Below, one piece after another: positions 5,059 through 10,527 of a stretch of DNA of 10,527 bases. The notes beneath the pieces were generated by a model. That model was not told the origin of the DNA, did not search any database, and saw only the letters and a list, made by a program, of their open reading frames with translations. How positions within the stretch are numbered: position 1 is the stretch's first letter; each line of letters starts with the position of its first letter. This DNA is from Treponema sp. (GTDB lineage: Bacteria > Spirochaetota > Spirochaetia > Treponematales > Breznakiellaceae), in assembly GCA_031264395.1 (NCBI GenBank), contig JAISEB010000260.1, positions 1 to 10,527 on the forward strand, read 5' to 3'. A program made the translations under genes and the position numbers.

Positions 5059-6831
5059 ATGGAGGGGTTGTTACTGAACCAGAAACCGGCAAGGCGCCGG
5101 CGCCTGCCGCATATACCGCCGCGCCGCATGAAATTACACATTGCATTTCCGGTCCGGAAATTGCCGGGGATCGTCTTGGGCTGTTTAAGGGCCCTCGCGG
5201 GCGGTCTTGGGAATCTGCCGGGCGGCCTGATCCGCGCCGCGAGCGGCAATCCGTTTGTGCCAAAGGCCGTTTTTGCCTCATGCGCCGCCATGCTGGCGGG
5301 CGGAGCGGTTTTCCTTGTTTCGTTCGCGCTCATGTCCCCGGAACTGCCCCCGGACAGCATGGCCGCCGTGCTGAACGGCGCGGCGGAGTCCGTACAGGAA
5401 GGGTCCCCCGGGGACATACTGATACTGCCCCCCGAGGATCAGGACTGGGCGGCGCTTTCCGCCTGGGACAGCGGTGAGGAGCGGACCGGGGCGGGAACCA
5501 CGGAAACGGACCGTTCCGCCGATTTCGAGTACCGCGTCAGGCCCGAGGAAACCCTTTCCGAAATCGCCTATGCGTATTCCATTCCCCTTGACGTTCTGGC
5601 CTATTATAACCGTATCGCCAATCCCAACAGGATACGGACAGGAACGATCATCAAGATTCCTTCCTACGACAATGAAAAGACGGCTTCCCGGCAGATGGCG
5701 CGCCAGCCCCGGCGGAATACCGCCCAGGCGGGGACGCGTCAGGCGCGCATTTCCTGCGAGACAAGGGCCAGCGGGGACCTGGCAGGTTCGGGCATTACGG
5801 TGCACTTCTCCATTGTGGACCCTCCGGCGGAAACCCTGCAGTCCTTTGAGTGGGATTTCGGCGACGGGAAACGCGGGTTCAGGCCCGATCCCATATACGA
5901 ATACACCGCGCCCAAGACCTATGTGGCCCGGCTTACCGCCCGTGACGCTTCGGGGATCATCTACCGTTCCAATTCCGTCTATATTGACGTGCCCCATCCG
6001 GAATCGGCGGCCGAATACAGCACAACCAAATTCATAACGCTTTCCTCGCCGGATGATTTTTTTGTGGTAAACGGGATCATCACCGCCGTGGCCCGCTATC
6101 CGTCCGTCGGCGCGGCGCCGCTGGATTTCAGCGAATCGGATCAGTACCTTACCAAAGTCAGGTTTACAAAGCCCGGTTTCTACGGGGTTACCGTGCGCGA
6201 GGCAAGCCACCCTGAACAGTACTACTCCATTTTCGTAAGCCCCGTCCCCACCATGCACGCCGCCGCCCAGGAAAATTTCAACTGGTACCGCACCCAGTTC
6301 AACACCGGCACAACCTCAAACTGCGGCCCGGCTTCGGCCTCCATGGCCATAGGCTGGTCCATAGGAAAGTATTTTCCCGTTTCCTCGGTACGCGAATCCG
6401 TGGGATGGCAGGGGGAAGGCGGAACCAGTCTTGAAGAACTGTTCGCCGTCATAAAGAAAAACGAGGTTCCCGCGGCCATTTCCCCGGTAAGAACCGTACA
6501 GCAGGTAAAGGACGTGATCGATTCGGGGGGCATAGCCATTGTGCTCTTCCATACCAGCGGCGTCAAAACCACCCGCCAGGACCCCGCCCAGGATCTCTTC
6601 GGCAAATACTACAACGATTCGGTGGGACACTACATCGTGATCAAGGGCTATTCGCTTGACGGCGAATACTTTGTCATCTACGATCCCATTCCCGGCGACT
6701 GGGGATCGAACAGCTTCCGCTACGGGGACGACATCAGCATGATGGGCCGGAACCGGTACTATCCGTCGGCGGAACTGCTTGGCTCCCTCCGCCGCCCGGA
6801 CATGATTGTGGTTCCCCGGAAAGGCAACTAG
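5059..6831 (+). CDS. Membrane-anchored LysM, PKD and C39-like cysteine peptidase protein
   Basis: This 590-residue envelope protein has a clear modular order. A basic N-terminal tail (ARRRR at 11-15) precedes one membrane segment at about 70-92. LysM follows at about 157-201 (YRVRPEETLSEIAYAYSIP through GTIIKIPS), a fold that binds the glycan of peptidoglycan. A PKD-like beta-sandwich at about 231-312 carries the signature WDFGDG (265-270). After a linker comes a papain-like C39-type domain at about 400-590, with Cys422 in NCGPAS, His524 in VGHYIVI and Asp542 in YDP as the likely catalytic set. Expected topology is tail inside, the rest in the periplasm on the cell wall. It could cut a peptide or a wall cross-bridge; the substrate is unknown. 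No ABC transporter lies beside it, unlike bacteriocin-exporting C39 enzymes. An open frame extends back to a TTG at 5026, but ATG 5059 has AGGAG upstream and is preferred. It stands alone, with its own promoter. Confidence 0.85.
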   Translation: MEGLLLNQKPARRRRLPHIPPRRMKLHIAFPVRKLPGIVLGCLRALAGGLGNLPGGLIRAASGNPFVPKAVFASCAAMLAGGAVFLVSFALMSPELPPDSMAAVLNGAAESVQEGSPGDILILPPEDQDWAALSAWDSGEERTGAGTTETDRSADFEYRVRPEETLSEIAYAYSIPLDVLAYYNRIANPNRIRTGTIIKIPSYDNEKTASRQMARQPRRNTAQAGTRQARISCETRASGDLAGSGITVHFSIVDPPAETLQSFEWDFGDGKRGFRPDPIYEYTAPKTYVARLTARDASGIIYRSNSVYIDVPHPESAAEYSTTKFITLSSPDDFFVVNGIITAVARYPSVGAAPLDFSESDQYLTKVRFTKPGFYGVTVREASHPEQYYSIFVSPVPTMHAAAQENFNWYRTQFNTGTTSNCGPASASMAIGWSIGKYFPVSSVRESVGWQGEGGTSLEELFAVIKKNEVPAAISPVRTVQQVKDVIDSGGIAIVLFHTSGVKTTRQDPAQDLFGKYYNDSVGHYIVIKGYSLDGEYFVIYDPIPGDWGSNSFRYGDDISMMGRNRYYPSAELLGSLRRPDMIVVPRKGN

Positions 6832-6835
6832 CGGC

Positions 6836-6848
6836 GCCCGTCACGGGC
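6836..6848. terminator. Short hairpin after the LysM/C39 gene
   Basis: GCCCG-TCA-CGGGC starts 5 bp after the peptidase stop codon. No T-run follows, so it is at best a weak or factor-assisted terminator, or a 3'-end stabiliser. Confidence 0.3.
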
Positions 6849-6854
6849 CCTAAA

Positions 6855-6899
6855 CTTGACCCACAACCGACTTTGTGGTTAAAAATTCTGTGGGTCAAG
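6855..6899. repeat. 11-bp inverted repeat between convergent peptidase and ychF genes
   Basis: CTTGACCCACA (6855-6865) and TGTGGGTCAAG (6889-6899) are perfect complements around a 23-nt loop. Within it CCACAA (6861-6866) can instead pair with TTGTGG (6873-6878), so two folds compete for the same bases. The element lies 24 bp after the peptidase stop and 36 bp beyond the ychF stop, where a shared terminator would be expected. A strong U-tract is missing on both strands (TTTA on the minus side). Confidence 0.5.
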
Positions 6900-6935
6900 A
6901 ATAGCCTTAAACCCGCCGTCAAGGCGCGTTACATT

Positions 6936-8054
6936 CTACACGTTGAATTTGAAGAACATCACGTCCCCGTCGCGGACAACATAGTCTTTTCCCTCGACGC
7001 GGTATTTTCCCGCTTCCCTTATTTTCGCCTCGGTTCCGTATTGTACAATATCGTCAAAAGAATACACTTCAGCCTTGATAAAGCCCTTTTCAAAGTCCGT
7101 ATGTATTACTCCCGCGGCCCGCGGGGCGCTGTCGCCTGAATGAATGGTCCAGGCCCGGCATTCGTCCGCGCCGGCGGTAAAAAAGGTGCACAGCCCCAAA
7201 AGCCGGTACGCCGCGTGTATCAGGGCGGAAAGGCCCGATTCCTCGAGGCCCAATTCGGAAAGAAAGGCGCGTTTTTCCTCTCCGTCCGCGATGTCGGCAA
7301 GCTCCGCCTCGAATTTTCCGCAGATGCACACCGTCTCCGCCCCTTCGGCGGCGGCCCGTTTCCGCACAGTCTCAACCAGCGGCGAACGGGCGGCTCCGCC
7401 CCGCGCCGTCTGTTCGTCAATGTTACAGACATAAAGCTGTTTTTTCATGGTGATGAAGTGGCAGTCGTACACCGCTTCTTCCTGTTCGGGTGAAAGCGGG
7501 ACGGAGCGGGCGGGTTTTCCCTGTTCCAGCGCGGGGGCTATCGCGTCCAGCGCGGAAAGAACCGTTTCGGCGTTTTTCTTTTCATCCTTCCCCTGAACCT
7601 TGAGAGACCTCTCCGCCCGTTCCCGCCTTTTGGCAAGCGTCTGGAGATCGGCCAGGGCCAGCTCTATATTGACGGTTTCCATGTCGTCTTCCGGATCAAC
7701 GCGGTTATTTACATGGATAATATCGGGATCTTCAAAACAGCGCACCACGTGCGCTATGACGCCCACTTCGCGTATGTGTGAAAGGAACTGGTTTCCCAGC
7801 CCTTCGCCCTTTGACGCCCCCCTTACAAGGCCCGCTATATCGACAAATTCCACCGACGCCGGCACGGTACGCGCGGGCCTGAAAATCTCCGTCAGTTTCG
7901 AAAGCCTCGAATCGGGAACGTCGACCACGCCCACGTTGGGATTGATGGTACAGAAGGGATAATTCGCCGCCTCGGCGCGGGCGGAACTCAGCGCCGAAAA
8001 AATAGTGGACTTGCCCACATTGGGAAGCCCCACAATGCCGCAGTTTAGAGCCAT
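6936..8054 (-). CDS. ychF: Ribosome-associated P-loop ATPase YchF (Obg/OLA1 family)
   Basis: A full-length YchF of 372 residues, the usual family size. It is a cytoplasmic nucleotide hydrolase that associates with ribosomes and prefers ATP to GTP, with reported roles in translation initiation choice and the oxidative-stress response. Visible in order: CGIVGLPNVGKST (P-loop, residues 5-17), DIAGLVRGASKGEG (switch II, 72-85), a charged helical insertion (about 130-200), NIDE at 211-214 in place of the GTPase NKxD motif, which explains the relaxed base specificity, and the C-terminal TGS domain (about 284-371) with AGVIHTDFEKGFIKAEV and EGKDYVVRDGDVMFFKFNV. The start is fixed by the family N-terminus MALNCGIVGLPNVGKS. 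The SD is weak (GTGGG, about 11 nt before the ATG). It runs divergently from the aminotransferase gene and convergently with the LysM/C39 gene, so it is probably monocistronic. Confidence 0.97.
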   Translation of the reverse strand: MALNCGIVGLPNVGKSTIFSALSSARAEAANYPFCTINPNVGVVDVPDSRLSKLTEIFRPARTVPASVEFVDIAGLVRGASKGEGLGNQFLSHIREVGVIAHVVRCFEDPDIIHVNNRVDPEDDMETVNIELALADLQTLAKRRERAERSLKVQGKDEKKNAETVLSALDAIAPALEQGKPARSVPLSPEQEEAVYDCHFITMKKQLYVCNIDEQTARGGAARSPLVETVRKRAAAEGAETVCICGKFEAELADIADGEEKRAFLSELGLEESGLSALIHAAYRLLGLCTFFTAGADECRAWTIHSGDSAPRAAGVIHTDFEKGFIKAEVYSFDDIVQYGTEAKIREAGKYRVEGKDYVVRDGDVMFFKFNV

Positions 8055-8108
8055 GTTCTATAATCCCACAGAACGCCCCCTGAATGCAATGAGCCGTAAC
8101 GGCGGCGC

Positions 8109-8137
8109 TTGTAAGGAAATCTTCAACATGGTATTCT
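8109..8137 (+). promoter_or_regulatory. Possible promoter of the branched-chain aminotransferase gene
   Basis: TTGTAA (8109-8114), a 17-nt spacer and TATTCT (8132-8137), each matching consensus at four of six positions. The start would be near 8144, about 50 nt before the GTG. A small GC hairpin, CGCGG-TAT-CCGCG, lies in the leader at about 8150-8162. No leader peptide or T-box-like element is seen. Confidence 0.4.
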
Positions 8138-8182
8138 GAAACCGCCGGACGCGGTATCCGCGCCGCGGGCAATCAGGCAGAG

Positions 8183-8187
8183 AGGAG
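8183..8187 (+). promoter_or_regulatory. Ribosome binding site selecting a GTG start
   Basis: AGGAG lies 7 nt before the GTG at 8195, the ideal distance. No ATG in the first codons offers an alternative, so the GTG start is well supported. Confidence 0.75.
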
Positions 8188-8194
8188 AAATACA

Positions 8195-9280
8195 GTGGCC
8201 TTTGCGTTAAACAGTTACCCCGTAGTATTCCGGGCAAAATATACAAACGGAACATGGAAAGAAGAGTACCTGGAAAAACCCCACATGAAGCCGGAAGAAG
8301 AGGCGGCCCTGTCCGGGGACGAGCTTGAAAAACTTGGCGGTTCCCGGAATTTTTTTGACGACATGCCGCTGGTAAACTACACCACCCAGTACGGGCTTGG
8401 CTGTTTCGAGGGGCTCAAGGCAATGCCCCAGAGAAACGGCGGGCTTTCGCTTTTCAGGCCGGACCGGAACGCGTCCCGTTTTTACAAGTCAATGAAGGGG
8501 CTTTTCATGCCGCCTTTCCCCGAAGACATCTTTGTGAGGGCCTGCGCCGAAACAGTGCGCCGGAACGCCGGATTGGGTTTCAGGCCGCACTATACAACGG
8601 AATGGGAAAAAGATTCCTTCATGACCGCCGATTCGGTTTACGTGCGGCCCTTTACCTATGCCGAAGGGGGCATAGGGGTAAATACATGCCGCGAGCCCTG
8701 GGTAGTGATTATCTGTACGCCGGTAAGCTCCTATTTTTCTTCGGGTAATTTTGACGCCGTCGTTACCGACCGGATCAGGGCGACGCCCAGGGGAACGGGC
8801 TGGATCAAGGCCTGTTCCAATTATGTAATAGCCGCCCTTGCCAAACACGAAGCCGCCGAATCGGGCTATATGGAATGCGTCTTTCTTGACGCGGTACACC
8901 GTAAATATGTGGAAGAAGGTTCATCCTGCAACATCTTCTTCTACCTTAAATCCGGGGAGCTGGCAACGCCCGAACTGGGAGACACCATACTTCCGGGGAT
9001 AACAAGGGCCAGCATTATAGAACTGGCCCGGGACAAGGGCATAAAAGTCGGCGAGCGGAAGATAGACATTGAGGAAGCGCTTGGTGAAACAAGGGAATGC
9101 TTTGTAAGCGGGACCGCCGCCGGGGCAACCCCCATTGAGTCCCTTAGCCATGAGGGAAAAAAGGCGGTTTTTAACGGCGGCAAAACCGGGGAATTTACCG
9201 CGTATATACGGGATACCCTCAAGGGAATCCAGTACGGAACCCTTCCGGACACCAAAGGCTGGATGAAAAGCGTCACATAA
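8195..9280 (+). CDS. ilvE: Branched-chain amino acid aminotransferase (class IV PLP enzyme)
   Basis: A 361-residue PLP enzyme that exchanges the amino group between leucine, isoleucine or valine and 2-oxoglutarate, the last step of their synthesis and the first of their breakdown. It is of the longer type shared by many bacteria and eukaryotes, not the roughly 310-residue E. coli type. Evidence: an N-terminal region ending in YGLGCFEGLKA (66-76), the family's substrate-loop stretch; FRPDRNASRF (87-96); VYVRPF (148-153); Lys205 in GTGWIKACSNY, the PLP Schiff-base lysine; YVEEGSSCNIFF (238-249), with Glu241 at the position that binds the PLP ring nitrogen; and LPGITRASIIELA (266-278). Translation begins at GTG with a good SD. 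It is divergent from ychF and overlaps the glycosyltransferase tail by 8 bp. A homologue acting on a neighbouring substrate cannot be excluded from sequence alone, but the assignment is strong. Confidence 0.93.
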   Translation: MAFALNSYPVVFRAKYTNGTWKEEYLEKPHMKPEEEAALSGDELEKLGGSRNFFDDMPLVNYTTQYGLGCFEGLKAMPQRNGGLSLFRPDRNASRFYKSMKGLFMPPFPEDIFVRACAETVRRNAGLGFRPHYTTEWEKDSFMTADSVYVRPFTYAEGGIGVNTCREPWVVIICTPVSSYFSSGNFDAVVTDRIRATPRGTGWIKACSNYVIAALAKHEAAESGYMECVFLDAVHRKYVEEGSSCNIFFYLKSGELATPELGDTILPGITRASIIELARDKGIKVGERKIDIEEALGETRECFVSGTAAGATPIESLSHEGKKAVFNGGKTGEFTAYIRDTLKGIQYGTLPDTKGWMKSVT

Positions 9281-10433
9281 GAGGCGCGTCCCCGTCCCCG
9301 AAACGGCTTCCCTTCCAGTCCGTCCTGAAACCCAGAAAGCCCAGTATGGTAAGCAGCGTCATCCAGGCGGGGGTAAAAAGAAGCTGAACGGCATAACCCG
9401 CCGCGTTTCCCGGGGGAACGCTTCCCGTGCCAAGGACGGCGGCGGTGTTCATGATCATGGAGCACAGAACCGCCGCCGGCAGCGGCCACAGGCCGGGGAA
9501 GAAGGGCAGGAGCGGAAGGGCGATGATCCCCATCGATATGGAGATCATGAGTCCGCCGAAGCCTGTCCGGGTCAGAGGATCGGCGCTGAAGAGCCCGCCG
9601 TTGTTCCAGCGAAGCGTCTGGTTAAGAAAAGCGGCCCAGGAATCTTCCGGCCGGGTAAACACATGCGTGTCTTTTCCAATGGCCGAACGGACCTCACGCC
9701 CCGAAATGGAGCGGATACGGGATACAAGCGCGGCGTCCTCGGTAGGCGAAAGCGGCACCGATTCATAGCCGCCTATGAGGTCAAGACATTCCCGGCGGAG
9801 GATCAGATTGTTCCCGAAACCGCCCCCGGCGGCGCCCAGCCCCGTGGAAGCGGCAAGGTACATGTACCGTATCGCGTGATCGATACACTGGTAGAAGTAA
9901 AAAAAGCCCCTGCCGTATTTTTTGAAGACCGGCCCTATGATTACCCCGACCCGTTCATCCGCCATGCGTCCGGCCATAGCCGCAATCCAGCCGGGGGGCA
10001 CCTCACAGTCGGCGTCCGTAAAAAGAAGCAGGCTCCCTCCGGCGGCCTCTATGCCCCGGCCTATGGCGTACTGTTTGTGATTGGGCCCCGGATTCCCCTC
10101 AAGGGTAATGACGCGGCAGTCCTTCCTCCCCTCCGTAAAACGGGCAAGCATCAAAGGACTGTCGTCGGTAGAACGGTCGTCGATAAAAACATACTCGGCT
10201 TCGGGATAATTCTGGTTACCAAGGGTCCGCAGAAGCCCCTCCATCCGGAGGCTTTCGTTGTGGAAAGGAACAATCACCGACACCCTGGGCAGACAGTCCC
10301 GTTCCGGGATCTTCCCGGCGGCCCTCCTGTCCCGCGCCCGTTCCCGGACAAACCCCGCCATGAGGGCGGCGTGCAGGGCAACAAAGACCGCGGCAAAGCC
10401 AAATCGGAAAATGTTAAACAGCAGCAAAACCAT
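9273..10433 (-). CDS. Membrane-bound family 2 glycosyltransferase
   Basis: A 386-residue GT-A enzyme of family GT2 that transfers sugar from a nucleotide donor, with its active site on the cytoplasmic face. An N-terminal membrane segment (4-26) is followed by a basic stretch, then VSVIVPFHNES (51-61), FIDDRSTDDS (83-92), the metal-binding DAD in FTDADCEVP (138-146), GGFGNN (204-209), TEDAAL (231-236, Asp233 the likely base) and QTLRW (272-276), the QxxRW acceptor motif. About three membrane segments follow (291-313, 316-336, 345-369), ending in the family-like DWKG. QxxRW with C-terminal membrane helices resembles processive or glycolipid-forming enzymes; donor and acceptor are unknown. The frame could begin at TTG 10442, but ATG 10433 is preferred. 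No clear SD is seen. A palindromic repeat lies 35 bp upstream. It overlaps the aminotransferase tail to tail. Confidence 0.88.
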   Translation of the reverse strand: MVLLLFNIFRFGFAAVFVALHAALMAGFVRERARDRRAAGKIPERDCLPRVSVIVPFHNESLRMEGLLRTLGNQNYPEAEYVFIDDRSTDDSPLMLARFTEGRKDCRVITLEGNPGPNHKQYAIGRGIEAAGGSLLLFTDADCEVPPGWIAAMAGRMADERVGVIIGPVFKKYGRGFFYFYQCIDHAIRYMYLAASTGLGAAGGGFGNNLILRRECLDLIGGYESVPLSPTEDAALVSRIRSISGREVRSAIGKDTHVFTRPEDSWAAFLNQTLRWNNGGLFSADPLTRTGFGGLMISISMGIIALPLLPFFPGLWPLPAAVLCSMIMNTAAVLGTGSVPPGNAAGYAVQLLFTPAWMTLLTILGFLGFRTDWKGSRFGDGDAPLM

Positions 10434-10468
10434 ATTGATCAACTATACCAGAATTGTTATACTAATAC

Positions 10469-10507
10469 GAGCTTGTCCCAGAACCCGGCCGGTTTTGGAA
10501 CAGCCTC
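10469..10507. repeat. Interspersed palindromic repeat, copy 2
   Basis: GAGCTTGTCCCAGAACCCGG (10469-10488) faces CCGGTTTTGGAACAGCCTC (10489-10507), an imperfect palindrome whose two halves pair with a few mismatches, some of them G-U. The left half differs from copy 1 (4809-4828) at two of 20 positions. It lies upstream of the glycosyltransferase, 35 bp before its ATG. The 20 bp after it, up to the window edge, show nothing recognisable. Confidence 0.7.
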
Positions 10508-10527
10508 ATACACTTGGGGCTTCAGGC

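Noticed and set aside
5278..6258. Minus-strand open frame of 326 codons opposite the LysM/C39 gene
   Set aside because: It lies antisense to a gene with clear domains, is Gly/Arg-rich without recognisable motifs, and has no SD. Long antisense frames are common at this GC content.
8055..8075. TATAGA close to the ychF ATG as a -10 element
   Set aside because: No acceptable -35 at 16-18 nt; the best spacing gives TTCAGG, matching only half of the consensus, so no ychF promoter is called.

Overview
The window is a stretch of ordinary bacterial chromosome with moderately high GC, carrying seven protein genes, one of them cut by the left edge. No rRNA, tRNA, CRISPR array, transposase or phage gene was seen. 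The gene set (GTP-type PEP carboxykinase, a stand-alone cyclic-nucleotide-binding domain protein, a LysM protein, a eukaryote-like branched-chain aminotransferase) and the intergenic repeats suggest a spirochaete of the Treponema group, perhaps a termite-gut type. That placement is inferred from general resemblance and is not proven here.

Layout: (1) 1-507 (+) is the C-terminal 168 residues of PEP carboxykinase, followed by a hairpin that probably terminates transcription in both directions. (2) 597-3542 (-) is a two-gene operon: an 829-residue membrane protein with a spermidine-synthase-like domain, then, after 12 bp, a small cNMP-binding-fold protein lacking the usual phosphate-binding Arg. 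(3) Sharing a divergent promoter region with that operon, 3701-4741 (+) encodes a protein-isoaspartate methyltransferase-like enzyme with an N-terminal signal or anchor. (4) 4742-5058 is a 317-bp gap holding a terminator, an interspersed palindromic repeat, a good sigma70 promoter and a structured leader. (5) 5059-6831 (+) encodes a membrane-anchored LysM/PKD/C39-like cysteine peptidase. (6) 6936-8054 (-) is the translation-linked P-loop ATPase YchF, convergent with the peptidase gene across an 11-bp inverted repeat. (7) 8195-9280 (+) is a branched-chain aminotransferase, divergent from ychF and overlapping tail to tail by 8 bp with (8) a membrane family-2 glycosyltransferase, 9273-10433 (-). 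A second copy of the palindromic repeat lies upstream of that glycosyltransferase at the right edge.

The genes do not form one pathway. Central metabolism (pckG, the aminotransferase), translation (ychF) and envelope functions (peptidase, glycosyltransferase, exported methyltransferase, membrane SpeE-like protein) are interleaved as small transcription units. The parts most worth a second look are the SpeE-like/cNMP-fold operon, the apparently exported SAM-dependent methyltransferase, the highly structured leader of the LysM/C39 gene, and the palindromic repeat family. I did not find a convincing new multi-gene system.
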